Shown: positions 25,801 to 40,800 of the stretch, piece after piece
How positions within the stretch are numbered: position 1 is the stretch's first letter
How the letters are laid out: each line of letters begins with the position of its first letter
The notes under the pieces: model-generated
What the model was told of the DNA's origin: nothing
Databases searched by the model: none
The model's input: only the letters and a program-made list of their open reading frames with translations
Made by a program: the position numbers and the translations under genes
NCBI RefSeq assembly: GCF_018139145.2
Contig: NC_059478.1
Coordinates: 27,559,001 to 27,623,000 of the forward strand
DNA: 64,000 nt
Direction: 5' to 3'
From: Gymnogyps californianus
Lineage: Eukaryota > Chordata > Aves > Accipitriformes > Cathartidae

Positions 25801-28800
25801 TTTGATGAGTTACTCTCATCCTAAAAAAACAGAAACCAAATTCTCATTACCTTGGTTTCTGATTACAATGATCTCATTTCAAAAATACTTTCTTTCCATT
25901 TAGTAGAAGACTATTAAAGTGCTTACATTTCCTGGGGGAGAAAGGGACAAAGTGTAATGAGCCAAATGCCATTTATGAACACTTTTAATTAAGTTCAGTA
26001 CAATTCAGCTAATAATTTTCAGGTAATAAACTGGAAAGAATTTCTAGACAGTGTAGATCTAGAGAACTATGCAGACAGCACAAACTTCAATAATCCCCAA
26101 CAAACACGTTGGTAAAATGCTATGAAACCTACTGCTCACTGCCTTACTTTTGTTTCTTGCAGAAGAGGGGAAAAAGAACCTAAAACTTATTATTTATTAG
26201 CTTTTATAATGAGCTATCGTTATCCATGTAATGCATTTTACCAGACAGAAGCATTCTACACATCTGAATACTTTGATTCCATACACAGGGCTGAGAACAT
26301 GCTTACCCAACTTTAAAAAATATCTATGATACACTTAATGACCCTTCAGTGGTATTCTTAGGAGTCGCTAGAAAGCAGTCTTACCTTCCAAATGCTATCT
26401 AGACATTAATTAACCCATATTTGCCCTCTTAGGTAAGTAAGAAACAAAACACCTCATGTGAAGGGAGCCAGTTGCTCACCTGAGACAGGATGGTAGAAAT
26501 TCCACCACACACAACCACGTTCACTCCACTCTGAAGAGCAAAGACACTACTTAAGAGGTGATACTAAGTGATGCTTTCAGCAGAAGCCAATTGCTGTAAG
26601 GATTAGTAAACGAAATCATCTTTCATGCTATAGAAGAAATAACTGGAAAAAAGAATGTGCAGTAAAAATAATCACACTTGCTGGTAACACGAAACTGGGA
26701 GAAAAGACAATATATATAGTGGTAGATGGCAATAAGATGTAAAGCAAGCTGAACGGCAGGCGTACGGATGAGGAAAAACCTAACACAATTTATTGTGGTG
26801 AAATACAAGGTAATAAGTGTGTTTGTAAACAGGAAAACTCTCTTCTTTCAGCAGTCACAGACTACAAAGCACTGAAGAGGAAATGGGGTACAGTGGTAAA
26901 TAAAACTGCAGCATTTGCCAGAGGCAAATTATGTTCTGGAAAGCAAAAAAAGATGGAAACATTACGATACTGTCAGAATGTCACAGCAGAAAGCTACAGT
27001 GGACACCCTAAGGAATCTGCAGCAGAGCTCCAGTCACACTATTTTTACTGAGCACTATGGAAACGAAATTTTGGAAAACACAGCTGGATGCTTCTGGGAA
27101 TGGTTATTTAGCATTAGGCTCTCTGGAATGAAACAGAGTAAGAGATACTTTTTAACCTTTCAAAGTTCAGAAGAGGATCCAGACTGGAGCCAAATATCTA
27201 CTCACCACATTGCCAGTGCACTCGCTTTACCATTCCCTCACTTTCAAGATGACCCATTTACCTCATCCATCAACAGCATAACAACGCAGCCTAGATTTTG
27301 GGCCATCTGGGGAAGCACAACCAATCCTGGTGTATTTTACAGTACTCACTGCAAGTAGACCTGATTTTTTTTTTTAAGCAGGTCAGCTGCTGTTAGCACA
27401 GCTTTCACAAGTTAGCTGTACACAATTATCAAACACCGTGAGACTTCTCTGTAACATCCTCCCATTCCTTTTGCTCAGTGCAAGAAAATAGAGTGAGAAA
27501 AATGGTGCTTTTCCAGCATTGTTCTGACCAGCTTAGTAATTAAAGACTCAAAAATCTTACCCAATACCCTGATATCTGGATTTTTTAGGGCAGAAACATG
27601 AGGTTTTCCAGCAGGAGAGGAAGCAGAAACGCATCATCTCTGATTATTAATCCCTGTGAGTATTCAGCAAGTGTGTATACTGGAAGTGACAAGGTGCGCT
27701 AACAGAAAGCCAACAGAAAGTATCATGCTTCAAGAATATAACACCATGCTTGCAAATTTGTGTGCATTTGTGCAAGACTGCAGTAACCAGTGAATATCAG
27801 CATATGTGTAAGTCATTCTAGAGTAGAATGTTTGGATTATGTAAGTAAAATAAGTAAACAGGAAGAAAATGATCAAATTCTCCTTTACTCATTATTGCAT
27901 TTAATAGTCTTCATGACTGTATGGAGAAACCGTGTAACCAGCCATCCAGCTCTGCTAACAAACCATTAAATCTTTTATCGTAAAGTCATGGTCTACTGTT
28001 CAAGGAAAGTAGTCAAGGACCACTGGAGATAGTTCAGGCTGTGCAAACTTTCATTACATGTAGGTGCTGGACCGTCATGAAATCCAATTTGTTATCTTAA
28101 GTTCATTGAAACATCAGAGAAGCATTTGACATGATTTGTACCTATTCTGGAGTGGCTGAAACACAGAAAAATGTGATGGGCATCTTCTATTTGAGAGGCA
28201 GCAGTTCACAAGACCATAACGTTCATATACAAACTCAGGGAGGTACAGCATAAACTAGATCAAACAGTCTTAGCATGCATGAGAAACGTTTTTCAGAGCT
28301 TAAAACAAAAAGCACAACAACTAAGATAAAAATGAAGATTGAACAGAAATGAGAAAATAATCAGATTAAGAGAGCATGCAGGCAACACAAGGAGCTGCCC
28401 AGGATGGCTAAATTTGGGGAAATCAATCAATCAATCAAGACTTCAGAGCTAAGACAGATGTTCTTCAGTACATCTTGCAGCAGTGAATTGAGACAACAAC
28501 CTTCACTTCTGTCCCAGCCCTCTGCCATGGGTTTACTGTCATCCGTGGAGTCACTGCATCCCAGCCAGCACAGCTCATACGCCAGCGTACTAGCATTACG
28601 CCTGCCGTTTCTGTGCTGAAGTGTGAGGTGGGGAGGCCAGGGCTCTCACACTCTATCACACTTCCCACTGATACAGTAAACTACGTCAGAGGGGAAAGGT
28701 GGACCACTGGGGACAGCAGCAACTTAAAATTGCAGCAACATTCAAAAGCAGATTTCTGTCAACACTCCTTTTCCTAAGAGGAGAAACTGAAGCAAAAAGA

Positions 28801-31800
28801 TGTCTTTCTCCACTTTGAGAGACTCATGTCTCTTCTAACCGATCCATAACATTTGTGTGTTAGATTGTCAGACAAAAATAATAATTTCATCAGAGCTCCT
28901 AATCTTAATCTTACCTACCTCTCATCCTTACATCCTTTTATCTTACCTTTCTTTTACCTCACCTCGCACTTAAGACCCTAAGTTCTCTGCAGATGAACAA
29001 CCTTGTTATTCAGTTTGTACAATGCTTTGGCCAGGGAGATCCTGTGCCACAACTGGGTTTCTCAAAATCGCAATAGCAACAATTTTTATCTGTCTAAAAC
29101 CACACTTCAAAATTCCATCAGACTCAAGGACAAAATATTCTGATCCCAGGCATAATCTCATTAGATAAAGTCCTCTGTTCATTGAAAGCCAGGTAATTAA
29201 GGGAAAAAAGCACAAATCTGAAGAATAATATTAGCTCTACAAACAGCTGGACACAAGCAGCTGCTGATGTGCAGCTGCACAACATGTTAAGCCTTGATGT
29301 TCTACAGATCTGTAACATTTTTTGCTTAAATTGGAAGTGGAGAACCAGATATAAGGAAAAATGTAATTGTCCTCAATAACCTGTGAGAGGGTCACCTATA
29401 CCAGGTAAAGGCTACACATATGGAGGCTACTGAAATCAGCGTGAAACAGTTCAGCTTATATACTGAATCCAGATTTCTACAATCAAAGCTGCCTCAAAGG
29501 ACAACATTATAATAAATCCAAGACTGTAGGCACAGTTCTCTTCCTCAGCCATCTAGGAGAAAAGAAAGGATTTAGTTTGCAGTCAAACTTACAAATATTA
29601 GGCGCTGTCTAGCACTGTGTGTCCTTAAAATATTTTTCACTCTTTTATGGATCTCATCTCCATTTGCTGGTGAAAGCCAACCAGAGCTAAATCTGCAAGA
29701 GGAAGAGGAAAAACAAACAGAAGAAATATTTTCTTGTTGAAAGGCTCAAACATGCTCTTGACTCAGATTATTTTTTTTTAAATTACGAAGCATGCATTAC
29801 TTCCTTCTATTTGGAACATACACAATGTTTAGATTTGATTCTTTTTCTCCTCTGGGGTACAAGTAAAGAAACATTTCAAAGCAGTGCATAAATGGCATGC
29901 ATCCACAATTCCAACAGAAGATGCAAAACATAGAAAATGTTGATGATTTTGTAACTTGAGCAATATTTCTGTAATGTTTGTATTGTCCCTACAGAATAGA
30001 AAAGCTATACAGTTATTCTATTCCCAGTGATCAGGTTTCATTTTCCTCTTTTTAAAGGAAGTATTACACACATGAAATTCTTTTCACTGGAATAAATCAA
30101 CAGGAAGATAACGCCAATGTGTGCAAATTGGAAAGCCCATGGAGTTAAAAACCTACAAATTCACAATCTTTATTTCACAAGATGGAACTGCATTTTAAGT
30201 TGCTTTTTTACAGTAAAAACCAGGTAGCTTGCTTGGTATGAGTGACTTAAAACCAATAGCTACTTTTGGATTTTACCCTTTCATGTTTTGCAGCACATTT
30301 TTTTCCACTTTACTAAAGAAAAAAAACCAACAAACCCTCATCCTTCTCAGCAAGTTCAGAAGCTGGCAGAGATTCCGTATCAATAGTTATTCTCAGACTA
30401 TTAAGGGAAGCAACTAAGATTTTAAGAATAGGATCATTTACACACCTCCACATGTTAGTACACTCAAAAATGTATTATTTAAAAAAAAAAAAGAAAAAAG
30501 AGAGATCAACATAAGGAAAGAATTATTGGGGGAAAGTTATGAAATGTTTACTTACACAATCTCATCACAGTGGGTAGAAACAGGGCACCAAATGAAGATT
30601 GCACATCTTCATTTCAATGTTTCCTAACCTCTGAGAACCTGACTTTGCACCAAGAAAATAAAAACTCATGATGTGGTATCATGCTACTACGAATATGGGT
30701 CACCAGGCAAGCTGCGAGCTGGCAAGCCATACCACTGCAATTTGAGCTAATGGAACAAGAGCCAACAGCAGTAGTGGGCTGCCATACTCTGGGTGGATCA
30801 GGAGCACACGAAACAGCGACATGCTTTGATAGCTGGCTTCACAAATTTGATGCAGTGGAGAAACATCATGACGCTGAACCCTGAGATTCTACAGTGGGCT
30901 CTGGACGGGTTTGTGGGACTGGGACCGCAAGCCCTTCTGGCCTCGTCTCTCCAATTTATCACATTCCCTGTGTTATCCAGTCTATCACTCTGAAATCCCC
31001 AATCTGATCATGCCTGGCTTAGCTTAACTTCATCAAACTTCCAGAAATTTCAATACAGCTAAAGAACTGTACAGCTCCTTCCAAAAAGAACAAACCAAGT
31101 CCACATAGAACGCTTCAGTCCAAAACAAGTAACTTGGCAACACTAAAATTAATGGAAGCAGGATTCTGAAAATGGGAAGTGCCAGGCTGCCTTGAAGGTT
31201 ACAGGCAGGGCTTGGAGCACTTTGCAATCTTTTGGATCATTCCTTCCATCACCAGAGAGAGACAGAAATGTAAGTAGAAAGTGACCAGTTCTCTGCTTTT
31301 CAGTACCTTTCTTCTATTTTCTTGTATCTAATCAACTTACTTGGACTCATTATTGCTTACCTTTCCAAAATACATCTCTCTGTTCTAAACAGCCCCAATA
31401 TTTTCAGCCTATTTATGAGTTTCCTTAAATCAAACAGCCTATTTCTGAATGCTTCTATTTTTATTCAAGAAAGGGTGCCAAGAAATGACACAATATTGGA
31501 AGGATGAATCATATAATCTATAGGGGGACGTATTTTCCATATTTCTAATGACATTTAACATTGTTTATCTTTGGATCATTACAGGCAAGAATTTTCACAA
31601 AGCTGGCTACAACATTCGTATTAGCATCCTGAACATTTACAATTAATTTCAAACCCAACAGCATGTATGGCAAATCCATACTGTTCAATTCTTTTGCATC
31701 CTAGAATCTATGTAACTTTCTCTAAAAGAAAGCAAAATGGTTTGTGAATTTTGTTAGGGGAGGAAAGCATTGCCTTTAAAGAAATAGAAGTCTAAGTCCC

Positions 31801-34800
31801 TTAAGCAGGCAGGAACATTCATTTCCCTAACACAGTCAAACCCAGTTTGATGTACTGTATTACAATGCATGTGCTCTGTCACTAGCAGTGTTTTGAAAAA
31901 AACCTTTTTTTTTGTTGGAAAAAAAAAAAAAGAGACGTAAAGGAAAGGGGCTGGAGTGGTACTATCATCTTATGACTTTCCATTAGCATTTACAAACATT
32001 TACTAAAATTAAAGAACTTCTGAAATGCATGTTTAAAAACCTGCATCCTAGATGCAGTAAGAGTGAGTCATTTCCCCTTTGACAAATAAAAGATAGACCC
32101 ATGAAGTCATGGCATTTTCTCTTATTTATACAGCAGCTGCTGTTCTTCCAACATCCAGGTTGCTGGCACTGAGAAGAGAAGTTGGAATAGATTGCCTTTG
32201 GGAAATAAATTTTATGAAATTCGTATGTAAGATTTCAGATCATTGTTATTAATCTTAAATTTACAAATATCCTTGGAGATAAATGTATTTACTTTTGGAA
32301 AAAGGAAAACCCAGCTTGCTATTGTATTCATTTAGAAAATACGTGGCTATGTCTGCAAGAAGAAGAAGAAGAAGATTTAAGTACTTAATTCAAGAACTAT
32401 TAAATTTCTTTCTTCAGGTGATTTTATTGATCAATCCACTAGTGTGCGCTGTGGTATAAGAAACGTTAGCCACTCATACATACCCCAAACTTAATTTACC
32501 AAAAAAAAAAATATCAAAACCGTAAGTGTGATTAAAAACAGTATCAGCTTCTTTTTAATAAGCTTTTCTAGTATTGTTATTTCTAATTTTAGTAATACCT
32601 ATAGAGTCTAATCCACATTTAAAGTCATAATGTTAATATTTACACCAATCAAAATTCAAACTAAAATAAAATCATGCCTGAAATGTAACGACCATAATCT
32701 GAAGTGAAACCTTTTTATAATATTCTAACTCTCCTATTGGAAATATTTTATAAAACAGGCTTTACAGCACAGCTTCTTAGAGTATAACTAAAGGGATTCC
32801 ATTTGCCCCAAATCACCAATAACGAGTTTTTAAAATGACTAGCTACTTATTTATGTGATGAAGGTGTCACTATCATATTGCAATGTTGAAAGGAAAGTAA
32901 TTTCATTTCAATGACTGTTTGTCCTGATAAACGAAATAAACTTCTACAGCTGTATTCTTTGTCATACTTTCAATTTTCCCTGGGACTTGCAAACATTCTG
33001 CAGTTACATCAGTTTAAATTGTTTATTGATTCCAATAGATTGTATAAACACTTTGGAAATATAGCTCAGTGACCTAGAAAAAGCCAGATCAATCAGAGAA
33101 CTTCTCAAGATTAATTTCAAAGATGTTGTGTCGAGTCCGATCAAGGAAATAGAACCATTTTCCCTTGTAATGTGACTAAAGGCATTTATTTTCTTCTATG
33201 AGATAAGGATTTTTTTTAAGGTCATACAGACAACATCTACCTTGATGAAAAAAAAAAAGCAGCCAAGCAGACAGTCTAGATCTTGTGCTAAAGATTATTT
33301 TCATGTATAATTTTATCCATTAGGATGAAACACTCCATTAGAAATACAAACAGGATACATCCACCCATGTACTCTACTCAAACAGCAGCTTGCAAACTTG
33401 AGAGCTGTAATAAATAGGAATTTTCAAATGTCAGACAATCCAATCATCCACTTGCACATAGCAAAAATGTTAATATCACATTTCAGCAGGAGATACTAAT
33501 ACATTTCATATCAGTAGAATTAATGCAAAAGCCTACTGCAGAATATTTGCAATGCCTATTGTGACCCCTTCCCCCACCATCACACCTAGCCTTGTGAACA
33601 ACTCGGTGCATGTGGCCTCCATGAAGAATTCATCAGCTTCAAAGACACAGACTTCATGCTGAGCAAAACCACATACAAGGACAAACTATCAGAGGACAGA
33701 AATCAATGAAGTCCTGTAGTACCAGATTCACAATTGGAGACAACGCTACTGTAATTGGGGGGAAGAGGGAGAAAGAACTCTTAAAGCTAAGTATGACCTG
33801 AAAAAACCCACAATCTACAGGAATTTATACATGGAACAAGAGAGATTCTCAAGAAAACCAAATATATTTAATTCTGAAATAGAAAAAAAATCTCACAGAT
33901 TTTATATCCAAGTAGGTATTTATGCAGCATTCACAGTAAGTGGAGAAGTGGCTTTATTCTCATTTAAGAGGACATGAAGTGGTAATTCAGTACGATGAAC
34001 TTGGTTCTCAGCGTATGCTGGTCAGTGTGGAGGCACACTAAAGTGTATGGGCTACACTTGAGTTTTACTGGTCTACTTAGTAAAGGACGCAATTTTGTTT
34101 TGCTTTTTCTTAAAATGACTGATGGCTATGAACCTCAGTGTAGATGCAGCACAAAAGCATTTTAGAGACTATATTGGTACGTACCAGTTCCTGAATTGTA
34201 ATTAAAATATACCAACATAAAAATCCTTACGTTCTCACAATATTTGAAGTGGAGGAAGTAGACTGCTTTCACAATGTCAGGATACTACTATGAAGCAGAA
34301 ACAATTACACACAGACAAGGCCTTAAATCAAAGCACAGAAGCCTAAATATTTGGAAGCAGAAGCTGACAGCTTAGCTGTGTACCCATTTGCTCTCCCTCT
34401 TCAGTAAGAAATGAAAAAAAGTAAAAATTTCTCATCCTTTCTATACAGTTTCTCTTACTTTCAAAAGCCCTGTTTACAGTTAGGCCTTGAAGCACTACAG
34501 ATACATTCAGTGCTGAGTTTTTAAATTAGTAAATGCTTTCTTTTCCCTCCTAAGTTTCATATCTAGCCCTTAAAACTGTGGCAAGGTATGTCATCCTCAA
34601 AAAGTGAAACTTAAGTGGCAGACAGCTTCTGAGATTTCAAGGAAGGCCAATACTCTAGCTGAGCAGTTGCCCCCAAAAGGTTGAAGTCATTCTGGTACTA
34701 AATCATTAGTATGTCATAAATGGGCTGCACCTCCTTATTCTCTTTAGAAGCTTTTCCATTACTTCTATCTTCTCTGAATTTATTAATTTATACACAAACC

Positions 34801-37800
34801 AGCTTTGACAGCAATGAATTTCAAATTTACTTACTGCTGCAGCAAAATCAACCAATGAAGATGACAAATAGTACACATGTGGGTCCAAAATATGAAACAA
34901 GGCTTAGGTACTGCTCAGTTTTGCAGAATGTAGTATGAAATAACTGCTCTTCAAGTGCTGATTCCAGAAGTTAGCTTAAAGAATGCAAAATAAGTAAACT
35001 TCCCCAAGAGGTGAGACCGATAAACCCAAAAGATTCAAGAACAACCTTACTACCAAACTAAATTCCAAAAAATAAGAAATTACTTTTAAATGGCTAGAAA
35101 TAGACAGGAAACCTAGTTGCAGCCTCTCCCTAGAGCAAGCTTTTTTCCTAAGAAGTCTGCTAATTTTTTCAGTGCTCCACTTTGTAGTACAAAGTTCTCA
35201 GAACTTAAACATACACTCTCACAGAAGTAAACTCTGTCTTAGGATGCATGCCATTCTCTAAAATATTAGGTGGACTACCTGTGTCTGGATTTTGCTATGC
35301 AACAAAACTAGTATCCAAGATCCTGGGGTGACACATGTCAAGACCACTGAAGCCAAAGCTTCTGATAGCGGGAATTTTCAAGGAGTTCATGTAGGATCTA
35401 GTATTTCATTAGTATCTAACTATTAGTATCTATCATTATATCTATGATTAGTAATATCTAACTTCATGCTGGTATTTCCCTAGTACTTGGAAAAAGATAA
35501 TGTAAAAAGATGGTAGTAAAACAATAGAGGAATATTACAGAAGGGCATCTGATCCAGTTAACCTCTGTCTTACTTCAAACAGAACTTAGGTTTTTGTTAA
35601 ATTTTATAGTAGGTAAGTTCACATATCAGCAGTATAACCTGGAGAACATGAAAAAAGACATCGAGCTGTACTTCACTCTGGAAACAAAAGCAAAAGCCTG
35701 CCATTTCCAGAGTAGGAAAAAGAATCCTTTGATCCCAAATGCACGAGAAGTAGCTTTGCCTCTCAACATAACAGAAACGGTCAAATACTCCTATGATTGC
35801 TGTAGCCTCTTGAGAAAAGGATTTCTCTTGTGCCAGCACATAGCTCCATTCAGAGGACTTCTGTCATTACCTTACAGAATCCATCTCACTATTTCTCCTT
35901 CTGTTTACGAAAGGTACTTTGCTGAGGGTTTCAGTGCTGCAAGGAAGGCTTAGCTTGTAAGTCCCCAAGAAAAACACCATCTTCTAGGAGTGCATGAGGA
36001 TGTATACGCATCATGAAAGAAAGGACTGGACTTGAATTTTGCTTTCCTGAAGCAGCATTGAGAGAATATAGTGCTAATGCTCTTTCACAAAGCATACAGG
36101 ATACTTATCTATGCACAAAAGGCTACTTATCTATACAGAAACATCGAGACTGTGGGGGCAAGTCAACTGCATTGACACACTGCTGGCCTCACATCATGGG
36201 CAGGAACTAAAGAGTGTGTAGGCACCATTGGTCTGCACAGGAGCTAGAATCAAAATGGGAAGTGGAGTTGTACGGCCACGTCACTCTGCTGAGTGTCAGT
36301 TTGCAACACCAGCAAATGCTTTCCTTAGGTGACCTAAATAACGAAAAATGTAAAAATAAAGTACAAAAAATAAATATTCAAAACTTTGCTGCCTTGTTCA
36401 ACAGTAAATCTATTTACAGCTCTGCTTCAGGCTCAAACCCAGTAGAAAAGGGGAGAAGATTGATTTGTGGTCTCTAGCAGGCTCACAGAAAGGGACTGGA
36501 AACTGCTAGAAAGGATAGAAAAGGGCTCAGAGGACCTTATGCAAAACCCCAATTTCTGTATCACTGAAAAGTATTGCAGTGGCTTAACAACTACTCAGCA
36601 GGGCTCTGGGAAGTACTCCCAAGAAGGCAGACATTCACTTCACACTACTTTAAAAAAAAAAAAAAAAGAAAAAAGAGAAAAAAAAGGAACTAAAGGTTGA
36701 GGTGGGGAGTCAAGTTTCATATTGACTGTGGGTTGACTAACATTAAAAAAAATAGCCTGGATATGCTAAGCTCTTTGTCTTTGTAATTCAAAATAAAATT
36801 GAAGAAATAAACACCAAACACTGTGAGATAAGACTCTATATTCTTGCAAATACACTAACACTGATATACTTTCAGTAGTACTGATTTTCTCTGTTTTTCT
36901 ATGATCTAAACAGCAGTGTTTGCATCCATTTCCAGACATTGACCTCTGATCCATGTTTGTCATTCCAAGTATAACTCTCAGTATACAGTCAGCTAAAATC
37001 ATTGTTATCTCAGCAGCATGAAATAGAGATCAAATTTTTTAGACTATGCCCTTTACCTTCTCATTTTGAATTTTTTCTGATGACAAAAGTAAATGCTTAC
37101 ATCTTTAAGATAAAGAGATGTTACATCTCTAAAGAGCTGAGAACATTTGTTCTAATAAGAAGAAAAAACATAATTTCACAAGATCACAAATCTCTTCTGG
37201 AGAGGGGCTTATAAAGAGAAAAAGCAAGAATGTTCAGACAAGTTCAAGATTAACTGGCAGTTGACTAAATTACTATGCATCTAACAGCAGCTCACAACAT
37301 ACAAGACTTTCCTGCTATCAAAATAAGGGACCCTGTCAGCTTTAAATATAATGCATTTTATAATTTACCGCCCTCTCCCCAAAAGGAGTCCAGCTGAAGA
37401 AAGGATAAAATAGTCACCATTGCAATATCTCTTCTCCAGACATGGGTTAACTAATGCACAAATATTATCAGAAGAGAGTGGGGAGGTAGACAAGATAACA
37501 AAGAAACCTCCTCCAAACCCTAGATACATCCTAATGTCTGTATAAGAGTTCTCAAGAAATACTATTACACAGAACAACAAACAAGCAAGTTTTCACGCAG
37601 AGGAAGATGTTAAAACACCAACTTGATCTTTATGAGTATTAAAAATTCAATCCCCATCTGCCATCTGTCATTTTTCTTTGTAAAGAAAAAAACTGAGACA
37701 ATTTTTCTATTTTGAAAAAAAGCATTAGGCTGTGTGTAGGCTATAAAATGCACCCTGTGAGCACTGACTAACTGAGGTACCAATGGTAACAAGGATGAAA

Positions 37801-40800
37801 CAGCCTGGAATGAGTGTGAACTAGCCACCAAAGTACCTCTCCAAGTGGGGCCTCGGTAAACACTTCAGCATTTAGGACAGGACATCAGTTTGATCCCCAG
37901 CTTCTCCCAATTATTTTATGTATTTGCTTATTCAGGCCCAGCTTTGTATATAGTTTTTCTGCTCCCAGAAAGCCATCTAGTAACTTACTAAACTGAATGT
38001 ACATTAGAAGCATTGCACACCAAGTACATGTTCTGCTCAGCAGAAGGTAGGGAATACTCTTCTTGAAGGACTGGAGGACTTGAGCATGAAAAAATCTGTT
38101 GCTTTTTGACATTTCTTCCATCCCACCCTCATGAGACACTGAAGCTGTGAGGCTTGCCCAAAATATTTACCCAGAGATTGAAATCCACTGAACTAAGGGA
38201 TATTAGAAACTGTCTCCACTCCAACCCCATTGGGGTCAGTGGAGACTACTAAGAGAACTAATTTAAATACAGCAATTAACATACACACAACTGCTGCAGA
38301 AGCCCACACTTCAACTCAAACAAAACAAAATCTTAGGATGTCAATAAAGCAGAAAGATTGGAAAATAATACACTGACTAGATTAAAGCTAGCCCAAGCAT
38401 GTTATGCACGCTAGTCACACATCTGACTACAGCATAGCCACAAGTATGTGCTTACAAACACTAGTCAGAAGCCAGAAGGAAAAAAGGTTTCCAAGTACCT
38501 CCTGTAAAGCCTACTTGACATGTATCTATATTTACATTCCTGAGATTTTAATTGCCTCTGAAACACTGATTATTTATTTATTTAAGTAGTCTCTATTTGA
38601 GACGGACATCGGCAGCCTGAAATCTGGGGCTTCACTGTTTCAGAGAAGGTTAGCAACAGAGAAGTCAAAGATCCTTTTCATTGCCATATTATTAGGATTG
38701 TATTCATTAAGCAGAGAGGTGATGGCAAACACAGCACCTGAGGAAAAGTCAAACGACAACATAGTTGCTGAGCAAAGATTTTTCAGTCTCTTCAGCCTGC
38801 ACACCTCCAAACATGCAAACTATAGTCTGGCCAGTTATAAACTATAGACAAGTACTGTTACCATTGGCTCATGTTAATAATCCCAGAATTTCACAAACCA
38901 AACCATGCCATTACCTTTCCCTTAGAGAAGATCGATTTAGCACAGAACTTAGAGAATGCTTCTGAAATGCTGGAGGTGCTGAATGCTCTAATGAACCAGC
39001 AGAATGGGACTGTCTTTTGGGTAGATCTGAGATTACATCCTCATGGCAAACATCAGAACTGTCAAAGTCTTTTCCATGAGTAGATTTTGCCTGTAAAAAA
39101 ACCCACCAAACTTTGCTAAAATTTATTATGAATACCAAGATTTACAGTTTTCATGTTTTTATTTTTCAAACCAAAAGGTTAAAGGTTGCATATACATGCA
39201 GGAGGATCTGCTTGCTGGGGAAAGAACAAGGACCCTCATTTCATAGAGCGCGCCCTGGTCTAAATTAAACCAACAAGTGTCAGAGAACTCTGTTAGTTTC
39301 TAACACACCATCTTATGGCAAAGTCTACTGTAACAGCCCTTTTATCACCTTTTCTGACAGCACAACTTAAAGGCTTACCCTTCCCAGGAATCTCACAGAT
39401 TCAGAATGATGCCTGAGAGTCTAAACAACACAAACCTTAGACTTCTCCTGGTCTGGGACCCCTCATTCTTAGACTTTTTTTTTTTCCCTTCATGATTTGT
39501 TGTTCCTCAAGGGAAAACTCAGGCCCATCTACTCATCTTCTACTTACTCTTTACTATACTAGTTACTCCTTCCATAGTTGCTCTTAACCTGAAACATACC
39601 ACTAAAATGTTTCCGTGGGTTACCCCTTTTACCTGGCACAGGGACTTTTACAGGAGCTGTTTCCCAAAGCTGAGGAAAAAAACCAAAACCCACAACAAAA
39701 CCAGACCAAGAATAATCAGGTTACTCATTAGCTCTTTCCAGGCTGCAGGGTTTTTTTTCCTCGGCTTTGGGAAACAGCTCCTCTTAAACAAAGCTATATT
39801 ATATTTCTGGCAAGAAAAAGATACATTCTCTTCAGCCCTGATTCTGTGAGAATCACAAGTGATTAGTGGCATCAAGAACACAATGAATTAACCTGTAGCT
39901 CAGCTATCTGCATTCTCCAATAACTGCTCCTAATAGCTATGTTCCCATTGGGGGGGCAGGAGAGGGGCAGAGGGATGGGGGAAATGACACGACCTTAAAA
40001 TACCCATCATTTAAAAAAAAAAAAAAAAAAAAATACATATTTAGTGTGTTTAGTAGAAATTCTCTATTTTCTTCACAGTTTCTCATTTATAGCCGTGGAA
40101 CAATCCAGAAGTGGCACAATATATTAGACTCACATGGTAAACAAAACTGCAATCCTTGGTAATAAAAGTTTAGAATCTGACAAAAGTGCCCTTAACATAT
40201 ATCGGGGTTTATCCTTATAATTCCCCTTCTTTCCTCCTTCCTGTTATCATCAGTTTTCCCAGCCATTAGGAAATCTAAGAGAACACACATAATTAAATGC
40301 CTAAACCCACAATTTCTACAGTACTTCAGGAACACAGACAAAAACAACTAAATGAGGATGGAAAGAATAAAAAACACCAAAAACCAAAGGAACCCTGACA
40401 TTAATCTTCAGATCCGTTTAATACACAAAGCAGCTAAAATCTGAAAAAGGAAGGATGTGAAATAACGGAACAGTGGCTTGCCAGTTGTACCAGTGCTACC
40501 TTTTCATACAATTCCAGAATGACGTGTGCTCTCAGAATGACTGGGAAGGCAAATGCAAACTGCTTCTAAAGGCTCTTCTACAGCCTTGTCACAAGCCTTA
40601 ATGCCAAGGAGAAGCAAGTTCTGTACCTACAGGCATGAATATCTTATAGTGTGTTAAGTTTCATGTTTCTATTTGTAAATAATCTGTCAGCAGGCCTAAA
40701 CTGGGTTAGATCACATTTAAAACATCCCTTTTCTTGCTTTTGATACTACAGCAGATAAAGTTTCAAAAATACCTATGCAAGACAATCCCTCTCACTCAGA

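Noticed and set aside
26915..27358. 147-codon + strand frame in a SPATA6 intron
   Set aside because: No known protein wording and no transcript signals. Lies near a decayed CR1-like stretch.
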